Assembly (NCBI RefSeq): GCF_023856365.1
Contig: NC_064539.1
Span: forward strand, 18,417,019 to 18,481,018
From: Brienomyrus brachyistius
Lineage: Eukaryota; Chordata; Actinopteri; Osteoglossiformes; Mormyridae
Direction of reading: 5' to 3'
DNA: 64,000 bases
A program made the position numbers and the translations under genes. The notes under the pieces were generated by a model, which saw nothing but the letters and a program-made list of their open reading frames with translations, was not told the DNA's origin and did not search any database. This document shows positions 23,385-35,440 of the stretch, one piece after another. The first letter of the stretch is position 1. Each line of letters opens with the position of its first letter.

Positions 23385-26300
23385 ATGCAGATCACTTTGA
23401 AAACCCTACAGCAGCAGACGTTTAAGATCGACATTGACGGAGAGGAGACGGTGAGAGGAGACGGGGGGAATCATGCGTGGTTTCAGGAGGGTGGATGGGA
23501 CTCCCCGCGAAAATTGGCAAAAGTTAACAGAAATGTGTTTTTTTCATTTCGGGCGTCGGGTTACTTTTCCAAGTCCATTTTACGACATCAGTCAACCTTG
23601 TAGAGTAACTTTGCTACCACGGGGCGCAACCTGAAAGAATGCTAGCTCTCTATATGAAAGTTAGCAAGCTAAGTAGCTAATTAGCATTCCGTGGGGATAG
23701 TCTTCTTCATAGTTTTTGTCGCTGCTTTTACTCTTCTTTGTCAATTCTGTTGTTGTATCTGAGTAGTTTGTTAGCTGCTGCGGCCTGAAGGCTGAGTGTG
23801 AAATTTTGATGGGTCATACTGGACTGTTTAATGCTACATTGTTAGCTTGATTGCTACATTGCTAATGCTACTGTAATGCAACTTAACGGAACGTGTCAAA
23901 ACGGTCGGTAACGCATAATTTCCAATACTCACGTTGCTGTGTAATCTTGGAAATATTTGTATTGTTTAGTGTGCAGTCTGGATTTATGAAACGCGTGGTT
24001 ATTTTGCACTTATGACACTTGGGAGCGGCTTCATTAACGTTCATTAACTTCTCACATGGTCTGTAATACTTTGATAAGGATAAGCGGTTAGTAGGTGAAA
24101 TGCGCAAACTTCTAACTGTTACAGCAATTCCGAAGAATGGGCTGCAGGTCTGATCAATTTCTAAATGCACAAAGAGTTTTTAACTTAGAATGAGAAAGTG
24201 AAGTTGCGGATTCGCGGGCTAGCTGAGGGGAAATTTAATTTCAGATATAATATTCTGCAGTCATCCTACATGACAGTTTCCAAAGATTTACGTACATGAA
24301 ATCACAAGTTAGTCAAACATACCTGTTTCAACTACAGTACAAGTTAAGACGTATTTTTGTTTACGGTCAGTTTTTACATTATATTTTTGTGACTCGTATT
24401 TAAAAATTAAACGTGAGCTTTTAGAGCTGATGTACTATGTAAGGAATTTAAAGTCCCTGCAGAAAATTGCCATTAAAAGTTTTTTTGTTTTGTGGAATGA
24501 ATGTCGAGCAGTATTTCCAGAATGAATGGGAGTCTTACAGTTTTAGAAATAGTTCCTTCAATCCCTTCAGTATATTTCGTGTTACCTAAATTGAAAGTGA
24601 CTCACTGTCTGAGAAATCTGGCTTGGCTCTGGCTCTGATGGCCTAAGTCGTCCCATCGTAGAGCCCTTGTTCATAAAGCTGCTGATGGACTGCATGGGCA
24701 TTGTACTGCTGAAACACCGGTGCTTATGCTAGGAGTAAGTCTCACAGCGGGATAAGTGGCCAGAGAGCTGCCTGTAGCCTTTTCCTGGCAGCCCTCTCCT
24801 TGTCCTACTGAGCTGTTACATTCCCCTTGTCCCTGACTTGGCTTAAAGGATTTGAGGCTCAGTCAGATTCCTTCTGAAAAGACATCATCAAAAAGTCATT
24901 TTTTGTTTACTAGCTATTACAGCAAAGAGTTAAAAATATACTAGCCTACTTTTGGTGTGGTTGAGATATGGTAACTAAAACAGCCATATTGTATTAAGAA
25001 ATTCTTTGTCCAATTGTGTATTCATTGGAATTTTCTGTTGGGTCAGTCCATGCCAAATCAACCAGGGGCTCCATGGGCATCATTCTTGATTTTGATGAAA
25101 ACTTGGTATTTTGATCCTTATAGAGAACACTGAAAATTCCCCAAGTTTTATTGAAAAATTCTGATGCAGTCCAAAGTTATGGCCCTTTCAAATTTGGGTG
25201 CCACGTCCCTTTTTTTGCACTCGTGAATCACACAGATAATTTGTAAGAGTTTTCAGGAGACTATATCTTCGCTTCTAAACATGCTAGAGAGCTGAAAATT
25301 GCGCTCCTGGTGTGCTTTTCCTGCTCTTTCAGAAATGAAGCATGCCTACTTGCTTTTTGCATGGACCGAACATGTACTCTTCTGCCTGTTGTGAACAGTG
25401 GATGATGACTTTTCATCTGAGCACGATACCTACAATTCACTCAGCAGACCACTGCCTCTTGTTTACTCCTCATTGTCACAGAATTGCATTTTAAGTGGTG
25501 TATTGACCCTAAGTATTTTTAGCTGTGAACTTTGTGAAGCTTCTTGCTCATGCCTTTGATTGACAGTCACATGATTTGCCTGATTTGCCTTTTATCTCAA
25601 TCCCCTGAACATTATGGTGCTGGAGTATCTTTCATCCACTCTCTCCCTGAGTTTTGTAACTTCTTAATCAAGTGATTTGAGTATACAGATAAAAACATCA
25701 AACTAGAGCATGCACACAAATGCTTGTGACATCTGCCCTAAACTAATCATAGGGAAAGCATCTGGGTCTTGGCTGTGGATACTAGTAAGTAGTTGTTTAT
25801 ATTGCTGACTAGTTTTTTTAAGCTAATATTTATCAATTCTGATCATATGAATATGTTTGGTAAACCTGCCATGCAGTTTTCAAAGTTTCCTATGTAGAAC
25901 TGAGTCAAATCAGAGTTTAAATTTCATAGGGTTCAAAGGTTTTTTGGTACATTATGTTTTCGATTAATAATTGACACTTGTAATTAAATCATGTTTGCCA
26001 TGTCTGGTCCATAGATATATACAACTGTTTTAGCCAATACATTTAGCATGATATACCCTGCAGGATGACACATAACTCTGGGCTCTCATGCCCAGGGTCT
26101 GGTATCCTGCGGGATGGCACATCACTGTGGCATCTCATGCCCAGGGCCTGGTATCCTGCGGGATGGCACATCACTGTGGCCCCTCGTGCCCAGGGCCTGG
26201 TATCCTGCGGGATGGCACATCACTGTGGCCCCTCGTGCCCAGGGCCTGGTATCCTGCGGGATGGCACATCACTGTGGCCCCTCGTGCCCAGGGCCTGGTA

Positions 26301-29300
26301 TCCTGCGGGATGGCACATCACTGTGGCCCCTCGTGCCCAGGGCCTGGTATCCTGCGGGATGGCACATCACTGTGGCCCCTCGTGCCCAGGGCCTGGTATC
26401 CTGCGGGGTGGCACATCACTGTGGCCCCTCGTGCCCAGGGCCTGGTATCCTGCGGGATGGCACATCACTGTGGCCCCTCGTGCCCAGGGCCTGGTATCCT
26501 GCGGGATGGCACATCACTGTGGCCCCTCGTGCCCAGGGCCTGGTATCCTGCGGGATGGCACATCACTGTGGCCCCTCGTGCCCAGGGCCTGGTATCCTGC
26601 GGGATGGCACATCACTGTGGCCCCTCGTGCCCAGGGCCTGGTATCCTGCGGGATGGCACATCACTGTGGCCCCTCGTGCCCAGGGCCTGGTATCCTGCGG
26701 GATGGCACATCACTGTGGCCCCTCGTGCCCAGGGCCTGGTATCCTGCGGGATGGCACATCACTGTGGCCCCTCGTGCCCAGGGCCTGGTATCCTGCGGGA
26801 TGGCACATCACTGTGGCCCCTCGTGCCCAGGGCCTGGTATCCTGCGGGATGGCACATCACTGTGGCCCCTCGTGCCCAGGGCCTGGTATCCTGCGGGGTG
26901 GCACATCACTGTGGCCCCTCGTGCCCAGGGCCTGGTATCCTGCGGGGTGGCACATCACTGTGGCCCCTCGTGCCCAGGGCCTGGTATCCTGCGGGGTGGC
27001 ACATCACTGTGGCCCCTCGTGCCCAGGGCCTGGTATCCTGCGGGATGGCACATCACTGTGGCCCCTCGTGCCCAGGGCCTGGTATCCTGCGGGATGGCAC
27101 ATCACTGTGGCCCCTCGTGCCCAGGGCCTGGTATCCTGCGGGATGGCACATCACTGTGGCACCTCATGCCATATATTGAGGTTCTAAGTCACAAAGATAA
27201 ATGAAATGACCTCTTAGTCTCTCTTGAGGACCTGGAACCTGTATCACAAAGTTGGATTTCTGTTTAGCTGGATATTTTTTTGCATTTAAGATAGTCTGAG
27301 CAAAATGTAACTGAGCAAAGATAAAGGCCATATAAACTGCAGCACCTTAAATCCAACAAGTTATCCAGCTAACCAACAGATTGTTGCTTTTTTAACAGGT
27401 AAAAGCACTGAAGGAGAAAATTGAGAATGAAAAGGGAAAAGAAGGGTTCCCAGTAGCTGGGCAGAAGTTGATATATGCAGGTAAAACATTTTCAAGGGTC
27501 TGTTTGTGAATTGTAGCATGTTGATTTTGATGTTGACCACTACAGAGGTTTTTTGGATCATCTGTAGTCAGGGATTTTTATTCTCGGTTGTTTCTTTGAG
27601 TGTGCCAAAGAAAATGGCACCAAGTTGATCGCACTCATTAATTATTTGCTGAATCTTTTAGCTAAAATTTTTCTCCTTACCCAGTAGTGATGTGCAATGT
27701 AAATCTGTTGCTCTGGCTGATGTATTTTGTGTTTATGAGTATGTGTTCATTTTAATTTTTGGTTTTGTTTTTGGTTCTTTTGAGGCAAAATCCTTAATGA
27801 TGACACCGCACTGAAGGAGTACAAGATTGATGAGAAGAACTTTGTGGTGGTCATGGTGGCCAAGGTAAGCAAATAAATGAATTAGAATTTTTTGGAGTCA
27901 GTAAATAGCCTCATCTTCTAAAAGAGCTAAATGCATATGCTGAAAAGAGTGATGGTGGCTGAATTGCATGTGAAATAATAATTATGCTTGCAAATCAAAA
28001 ATATTCTTAAGACTAGTCATGTCAACCAAAGCTGCCCCTATGTATTTGACATCTGTGCTTGATGGAAGTATATTTCATTTTAAATATTGTATGACTGGGG
28101 GCGGCATGGTGGTGCAGTGGTTAGCACTGTTGCCTCACACCTCTGGGACCAGGGTTCGAATCTCCGCCTGGGTCACATGTGTGTGGAGTTTGCATGTTCT
28201 CCCCATGTCGTCGTGGGGTTTCCTCCGGGTACTCCGGTTTCCCCCCACAGTCTAAAAACATGCTGAGTCTAATTGGACTTGCTAAATTGTCCGTAGGAAT
28301 GCATGTGAGAGTGCATGGTGTGTGAGTGTGCCCTGCGATGGGCTGGCCCCCCATCCTGGGTTGTTCCCTGCCTCGTGCCCATTGCTTCCGGGATAGGCTC
28401 CGGACCTCCCGCGACCCAGTAGGATAAGCGGTTTGGAAAATGGATGGATGGATGGATGGATATTGTATGACTGGTAAATTGATCATATTCTTAATACTAA
28501 CCATTGCTGAGTGGCAAAAATGTTTTTGCACCACGTCATTTATGGTGTTTGCTGAAAGTGGCAAATTATTTCTGGCCCTTTATCAATGGCTCAAGCACAG
28601 TGTTAGTTATAGGGAGCGTCGTGTTGGCAGACTTTGGCTTGAGATTCATGCTCTTAATTACTAGTTGTAGTTGGTTGGTGGTTTTGTAGCTCTGGTGGAC
28701 TATATTTAATTTCCTGCAATCCAAAAATTAATTGCTTATTTCATTCTTGGTTCAAGATTCGAGCACTTTATTGTCATTGTGTAACAATGAAATTCCTTTT
28801 ATTAGAACCTTAAGACGCAGTAATAAATACAAAATATGGTTAAAAAAAAAAACAATACATTGTCCGAATTTAGCTTTTTTCAAAGGAGCATGATGGCTAA
28901 GTGTAACCTGTGTGTAACAGAAATGGGGGGGTAATGTTGGGTCACTGAGGATGGGGTGTCCTTCGCGCAGCATGGTAATATGTTGTCTAATGGTGGGTAT
29001 TTATTGGAGGTTTTAGAAAGATTTTTCTGCCATTCAGAGATGGAGCAGTCAGACTTGAGAATGTTCCGACAGGTTATTTCAGAAGTATTCTCCTAATAAT
29101 AGTGTCTTTCTGACAGTACTGCATGAAGGATGCTGTAGTACCTCGGATGATTATCATGTAACATCTGTTGCAATGCACAATATAACATTTACTGCACCTA
29201 GTGATTTGTCCGAAGTGGCTACCAGGTGGAGTGTGAACGCATGCATATGTACAAGGTAGAGAAGTGTACAGCTGGTTGAACACAACTTTTAGTACATTGT

Positions 29301-32300
29301 GCACGGCAAGCTATTATCTTAACCAGTTCATTGGCTTTTGCTTCTTTCATTGTAGCGGCAGTACTGAACAGAAGGAGTTTTTGCTCCCTATCAAAAATGT
29401 GGACCGTCTGTAGGCCCCCAAAGACTGGGTTGGGAAACAGATTTAGAGCTGTACCATAGAATAGTTGCATGTGTGTTAAAACTCTGGGTGGGATGTGAGA
29501 GCTCCCTCTAGAGTGTGCAGCTCTGTCTTCCTCTGCAGCCTAAAGCCGCACCCTCCACTTCCCAGCCATCCCCTGTTGCCACAACTGCTGGCTCCAGCTC
29601 CCAAAGCACTTTGGCTCCCACGCCAGCATCCCCCACCACTGCCGAGAGCACGTCTGACAGTGCTGACCAGGAGGAAAAGTCCAGCGAAGAGAAGCCCCCG
29701 GCCAGTGCAGCCCCCGCAGCTTCTCCTGTCAGGTACCGAAGTCTTTTTTTTTTTTTTGATGTTAAATATCACATCTTTAGTTGTATTGTCTTCAACGTGG
29801 TTTTGTAGTACTAAATTTTTATTAAAATATTATAATTATTAATAATGCAAGATCAACTGGATCGTGCTCAGTTACTGTGCAATAGAAAATTTGGCAAGAC
29901 GTTTGGCTGCACTTCAGTGTTCAAAGGTCAGCAACTCGACCGACATCTAGGCTGCTGTTCTGCGTTTGTCATACTTCTGCCATAATTTTTTTTAATTACA
30001 TTTTTTGTAGGACAGAAAAGGTTACTACTACCCGCCCCCCCCACCCCACCCCACCCCCCCACACACACACCAGCTTCTTGTTAATCTGTTGTCCCTTTCA
30101 ATATCCTTACAGTTCCTCAGGTCTTGCGACAAACGTGAACATATTTGAGGAGGCCACATCCGCTCTGGGTAAATAGCTGCCATTTAACTCTGTTAAATTC
30201 TGCTTAGCAGTAAGTCCTAGCTAATATAACGTTGTGGGCTGTTTCTATAGTAGTGCAATGTACAGTATCCCCCCCCACCCCCGTATCCGTGGTTTCAGTG
30301 ACTGCAGTTTGTTATTCATGTTTATCACGGTCCAGAGAAAAGTGAAATGTATTATGGGATGCTTTTTCATTGTTCCTTCATCCTTTGAGGGGTATAAAAA
30401 GCATAATTTTCATTGCTTCATCATCCTTTGATACATGGCCTATTCTTATTCTTCTGTCGTCTGTTGAGGATTAGGTTAAAATATCCATTTCATTTGAGAG
30501 AATACAATGCTGTACAGTGCTGTATAATGTATTTTATTACTGTATTTAATGTTGATGTCTTAGGTGCCGTCCACTGCAAGTGGCAAGATTTTATTTTATG
30601 TTCTATGTCAAAATCAAATCAGTTGAACTTTGGATGCCGCTTTGCATCTAGGTCAATCAGATATAAACTTCGGTTTCTGACTGGTAGGTTTGACCACATA
30701 GAAACCAAACCGCGTAACAATGAAGAGAAACTAATAGTGTCCCAGTACCCCAAGTTATTTAATGTCATCTAAAAATCATATTGAAAGTAAAGTCTTGCGA
30801 ACCCATTGTGAGCTGTTGTAACCTTTGCCTGATTTTTGACCTATCAGCATGAGATCGGGTCTTTTTTGGTGTAAACCAACAGTAACCTATTTTGTTTCGA
30901 GCCGAAAAACACTTTACAATCACACTTGTTTTTAGAGCAATTGCTCTTTAATGACGTGATGTTCACCCGTTTGCTGCTGACCGCGAGAACAGGCAAGTGA
31001 ATTTTTCACCTGGCACGTGGACGGCACCTTACTGTGCGTGATTCACCAATTGCCATATGCGAGCACACAAAAATCCCATTATATATGGGATCCATGGATT
31101 GCCCACGGATACGGGGGTCTACTGTAGTGACATTCAGCTTATAAATGGTTCGGAAATTAGCAACAGGTTGCATTGTGTTTGGAAAGGTACCAGGAAAAGA
31201 CCAGTGTTTATACTGCTCAGTGCAATGTGTAGGTATATAAATGATTATGTAACAGTATGAAGTCACATTGGACAGAAGTGTCAGTTAAGCAATATGAAGT
31301 AGTAGTGATGGGAATGTGAAAGTTGCCTGTGTTCTGCCTCCCAGTGACGGGCCAGTCTTACGAGAACATGGTGACGGAAATCATGCTAATGGGCTACGAG
31401 AGGGAGCAGGTGGTGGCGGCCTTGAGGGCAAGCTTTAACAACCCCGACAGAGCGGTGGAGTACCTGCTGACGGTGAGCCGCCTGTCTGGACCACCCAGAC
31501 GAGGCAGCAGAGTACCTGCTCACTCGCCGCCAGGAGCACCTTGACTTATCTGTGTTCGTGTTCTTCTGCAATGGGGTAGGCTCTCGTATCCAAAAGGGCC
31601 GGCGTGTGTGCAGCTTTGTGGGGTAACTTTTACGTCAGCTGTTCAAAGCCGGACTCGGCCAATCAGTCCTCTAATTAGTAATCTAATTAGGGAGCTGCTG
31701 CGAGAACCTGCAGACCCAACAGCACTTTCTGGATACGATTGACCATCCTGTTGACCAGCATATGCTGACAATACGTCAACTTATCCGCTGTCTTAGTTTC
31801 ACTTTTACTTATTTATTTTTTGAACATTAAGTTTTCACACGGCACCTCTCCTCAAATGGCCGTAGATGGCGCTGTGCCTTTCGGTGTCTGTAGTAATGCT
31901 ATTCTGTCCCTCAGGGTATTCCTTCGGAGGGAGATGGCAGCACGGCGGCCAACCCTGTAGTGTCTCCCTCTGGTGGTGCTCCTAGCGGCACCGCGGGCCC
32001 TGTATCGTCACCAACAAGCTCTGCTCCTACCCAGTCCGCTACTACTGCTGGGGGTGAGTTTCTCACACACCCTGAAGACAGAGCTGGGGATCAGAACTTT
32101 AACTGCTCTGGCACAACTGTCAGAAAATGGGGTCACCTGATATGCAGGAATGCGTTTTATCTCCAAACAGTATTGATGTATCCCCTTTTGATGTTAAACA
32201 TTTCAGACCTGTATGTATGCGTTTCTGGAAGGTTTGGCAAGGTCTTGGTAACGTTAGGCCTGTTCTGTGATGCCACTGGTTAAGGGGAGGGAAGGGTTAT

Positions 32301-34136
32301 TATGGACCTGTGTATTATATGATGCTTCTAATCTTTTTGATCTCCCAGCCAATCCCCTGGAGTTCCTAAGGAACCAACCCCAGTTCCAGCAGATGAGACA
32401 GATCATTCAGCAGAACCCATCTCTGCTGCCGGCTCTGCTTCAGCAAATTGGTAGAGAGAACCCCCAGCTGCTGCAGGTACCCAGTCCCAGTGTTTAGTAC
32501 CAGCCGTGTGAGCGCACCGAGAAATGAGGTCATTTGTAGCTGACAGTGCTATCCCAGGCTTCTGCCCCAAAGTGGAGGTCTTTCTTCCCGGCTTTAGCAT
32601 GAAGTTCCTTCTGTTTGGTTTTCTGCGGAAAGGAGAGCACTTTGTAATCCACTTCAAATCTTTAACGCACTTTGCTATATATATATATTTTTTGGAAGCC
32701 CGTGCTTGTGTACTCAGAGGGAATTCTGCCAAAAAGTCGAATTTCGTGTCTCATTTCATACATTCGCTCGCACAGATCCACTGCTGCTTCAGTAATCGAA
32801 ATTAACACGTTTCATTCATTTCCTTGTTTGTTGGTCACGCTGCCATTTTCCAGTTGGACTGGTGGTGGCAGTGTGCTCTGCATGCTTTTATTATTTTTTT
32901 TCCTTCTAGCTAATCTCTTAAAAATGTCTTCTGCATATTTGATGCGTACATGAGTTACGTAATGTGATTTAAATTGCATTCTGGACTTAAGCCAGGGCGT
33001 TCATCTTAAACTCATCAGGGGTGGCTGCGGTTTAACGGTTACTGGTTTACGTCCCGGAAGAGACACACTGCAGTATTCTAGGACAGATACTTTAACCTGA
33101 TTTGCGCCAGTAAAACATTCAGTCGTCTAAATATTCTCAACTGTAAACAAACAATCTCATCGATTCAGTAACAATGCTGAACAATACAGGCCTCTGGTGT
33201 CCAGAGTGTCTCTTCACTTCCAGTTTAGATTATAACTAAAATGTTTTCTGCATATTCTTTGTCATTTATTGACCTGATTTCCCTTATAAATGCAAAATAT
33301 GAAAAATTACCATTCGTTTCATTACCTTGTTGAAATCCAAGAAATGGTTTCATTTAGCCGATTTGCACTATTCTGTTACCATTGAACGTAAACCCTAATC
33401 CTTATACTGCACGCTTGCACGTGACCCGCCTTTTTCTGTGATGGGCGGACTGTTCAGCTTCAGGCGTAAGTGTCGGTTCTTTGTGTACACTCCTAAGTTT
33501 GTGATTCGTGTTCTAACGTGTTGAAGCATCACAGCTCACCTTGCTTTCCTCTAGGTTTGCGATGCACAAATCGGTCCATGTGTTGGATTTATCTGACCTT
33601 ATTTGTATCCATTTGTTCAAATGGCCATGAAATGTGGATTTTGTCCGGTGTAAATAATTTAGAGCCCTTAAGTGTTCTGGTCTCCTTTACAGCAAATCAG
33701 CAGTCACCAAGAGCAGTTCATCCAGATGCTAAACGAGCCGGTCCTGGAAGCTGGTCAGGGTGGAGGTGGGGGGGGCGGGGTGGCTGAGGCTGGGAGTGGA
33801 CACATGAACTACATCCAGGTTACGCCCCAAGAGAAGGAAGCCATTGAACGGGTATGTAAATAAAGGGAAATGAACAGCGGTTTCAAGTAAAAAAAGCTTT
33901 TGTTGTTGGCAGAAGGTAGCGTGGTTCAGTTGGGTTTTTTTTGCGTCATCAATGACTATTTTACAAATACTTGTTAAAGGGTATCTTTATTTGTCTAGGA
34001 AAAAATAGGACTGGAGTCAAAAAATTAACTAGTTGCTGTTTTATATTGTATCATAAACGACGTTGGCCTTTCAGCTATTAGAAGTATTTAGCAGTATTGT
34101 GTCTCGTATTTGGTGTGGGGAAAAAAGGTGTTTTGC

Positions 34137-34191
<55 letters not shown>

Positions 34192-34424
34192 CGAGAATGT
34201 TGAATGGTTACCTGACAGGTGCTGCTTCAGAAATTCTGTCTTTGGCAAATAAAATCGCAGTTCCATTGAGATGAGTGTAACCAATATCCTCCGCTAATTT
34301 CTCATTTCAGCTAAAAGCGCTAGGATTCCCTGAAGGACTAGTTATCCAGGCATACTTTGCCTGTGAGAAGAACGAGAACTTGGCAGCAAACTTCCTTTTA
34401 CAACAGAACTTTGATGACGATTAA
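23385..34424 (+). CDS. rad23b: UV excision repair protein RAD23 homolog B
   Basis: RAD23B binds and stabilises XPC in nucleotide excision repair and ferries ubiquitinated proteins to the proteasome. Ten exons join in phase: 23385-23450, 27399-27480, 27785-27864, 29539-29732, 30113-30168, 31345-31472, 31915-32053, 32349-32476, 33693-33851 and 34311-34424 (TAA). They encode 381 residues, against 409 in human as I recall. The N-terminal UBL domain (1-76) begins [18 protein letters not shown]. After a Ser/Thr/Ala/Pro linker (77-145), UBA1 (about 161-201) contains [20 protein letters not shown]. The XPC-binding STI1-like domain (about 249-306) starts [20 protein letters not shown] Gly-rich spacer precedes UBA2 (about 336-376), with [20 protein letters not shown], and the end QNFDED. 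The ATG at 23385 starts the conserved UBL. RAD23A is less likely given the sequence and the klf4/znf462 linkage. Confidence 0.98.
23451..26051 (+). other. rad23b intron 1, first part; no gene seen
   Basis: The first intron starts with GTGAGA at 23451 and runs 3.9 kb to 27398. This part is CpG-enriched near the exon, then AT-rich. The stretch 25040-25250 has the look of an old interspersed repeat but no family is certain. No coding exon was recognised. Confidence 0.5.
26052..27171 (+). repeat. 49-bp minisatellite, about 23 units, in rad23b intron 1
   Basis: The unit starts at GGTATCCTGCGGGATGGCAC and recurs exactly every 49 bp from 26101 to 27130. A diverged unit begins at 26052, and the final unit decays at CTCATGCC. 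Inner units are nearly identical. The main variant is GGGGTGG for GGGATGG at about 26405, 26895, 26944 and 26993. The unit is GC-rich with no stop in any forward frame, so all three frames stay open for over 350 codons; this is an effect of repetition, not evidence of a protein. Confidence 0.97.
28099..28459 (+). mobile_element. Full-length tRNA-derived SINE with perfect target-site duplication
   Basis: The element has the A box TGGTGCAGTGGTTAGCACTG, the B box GGGTTCGAATCTCC, a conserved body with GTTTCCTCCGGGTACTCCGG, and a (GGAT)n tail. It is flanked by ATATTGTATGACTGG at 28084-28098 and 28460-28474, a perfect 15-bp duplication, so the insertion is recent. It sits in rad23b intron 3 in the sense orientation. 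Confidence 0.95.
28750..29450. repeat. Old interspersed repeat sequence in rad23b intron 3
   Basis: CAAGATTCGAGCACTTTATT with a following TGTCATTG is a motif of an abundant fish repeat. At 29365-29445, one arm of the hAT fold-back family occurs (GTGGACCGTCTGTAGGCCCC and GGGTTGGGAAACAG). Boundaries between them are not resolved. Confidence 0.4.
30031..30072. repeat. C-rich low-complexity tract followed by (CA)n
   Basis: Runs of C broken by single A or G lead into ACACACACAC, 40 bp upstream of the acceptor of rad23b exon 5. It may serve as part of an unusually long pyrimidine tract. Confidence 0.8.
30261..31126. mobile_element. DNA transposon remnant with inverted termini
   Basis: The left end is TACAGTATCCCCCCCCACCC followed by CCGTATCCGTGG. 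The right end is CCACGGATACGGGGGTCTAC followed by TGTA, an inverse complement with few changes. The 866-bp interior has no intact transposase. It occupies most of the rad23b intron between exons 5 and 6. Confidence 0.75.
34137..34195. repeat. (GT)n dinucleotide microsatellite
   Basis: About 24 GT units followed by GAGAGAGC, in the last rad23b intron about 115 bp upstream of exon 10. Confidence 0.93.
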
Positions 34425-35440
34425 AGGGATCATAGAGTTGTTCAGCCTTTTGACCCTTTATGTTTGCCTTTACCTTTCCTAGATTTTACTACAGTGTATC
34501 TTGGTAACACCGGATCAACTTTTCTGTGCAAAAAAGGACCTGTTTATGAACACTTTAATTAATAAGCAAAGCCACCTCGCCGCCTCAGAAATCAACTGTG
34601 TGCAATCTGCTTCTTTTGCATATAGCTTGGATGCAATATGAAAATTGTGTAGAAATGTCTATCAGTTTAGGTGGACATGGGTAGTTCTTCAAGGTTGTTC
34701 TGGTCTTTTAATTCATAAATTTTCCTACTTAGATTTTTTTTCCCCCTCCCCCGGTAGAACAGTATAGTGAGTCTAGTACTGTTTACCATAGTGTACCATA
34801 TGACAGTAAATAAGAAAATGTTTTCTGTTTTTAAACATTTTTAAATGTCTAAGCATACTGCATGCACGCTTAGTTTTCAGGTTCCATGGGAGAATTACAA
34901 AAACAAGTATTGCTGTGTTTTCATGCAGAATGAAGTGTAATTCATTCATGTATTAAACATTAACAGCATATAAATGGCTTATAGCAGGCATTGTTGACAG
35001 TTCCAGTTACTATGATTTACTGTTATTTTACAGAAGAATAAAACTTTTGAGCATATTTAAAATGACCATTGTTTTTTCAAAGTGTACATTCTTGAAAATG
35101 TTAGTTTTCCAATTTCTAGAGCTCAAGAATGTGGAATTTTAGTATTGATTCCATAGCTAGAACTGATGAAACACTGCTTATTAACATCTCTAGCTAATGT
35201 TACATGGCCATTTCAAATTTTGATTTATTGATTTTTTTTCCCCCTGAAAAACATGCTTTTGAACAGCTCTGAAACTGGCTGTGTAAGATTGCGTAAATGA
35301 GTTCTGCTTCATTTCCGTCACTAAGATTTTTCCTACACTCAATGCCATATGTTTTTTTTTTTTTAAGCATTCAGCTCTGTAGCCTAAATGCCTGTGTCAG
35401 ATAAAATATTAAAATAAATTGAGTCATCTGCATTCCTGTT
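34425..35440 (+). other. rad23b: rad23b 3' UTR
   Basis: Follows the TAA stop. Two canonical AATAAA signals are visible at 35037-35042 and 35413-35418, giving 3' UTRs of about 0.63 or 1.0 kb. Which one is used cannot be told from sequence. Confidence 0.6.
35037..35042 (+). terminator. rad23b: Poly(A) signal AATAAA for rad23b (proximal)
   Basis: Canonical hexamer in GAAGAATAAAACTTTTGAGC, followed within 40 bp by the T-rich word GTTTTTTC. A second hexamer lies at 35413. Confidence 0.55.

Noticed and set aside
26052..27171. CRISPR-like array
   Set aside because: The repeats are contiguous with no variable spacers, in a vertebrate genome; it is a minisatellite.
26065..27204. Three overlapping 357-379 codon open frames
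   Set aside because: They are the same 49-bp tandem unit read in three frames. The unit lacks stops, there is no upstream gene context, and the array lies in rad23b intron 1.
28099..28180. tRNA gene (A and B box present)
   Set aside because: The cloverleaf is not complete, and the same head recurs with a long body and GGAT tail, so these are SINE promoters.
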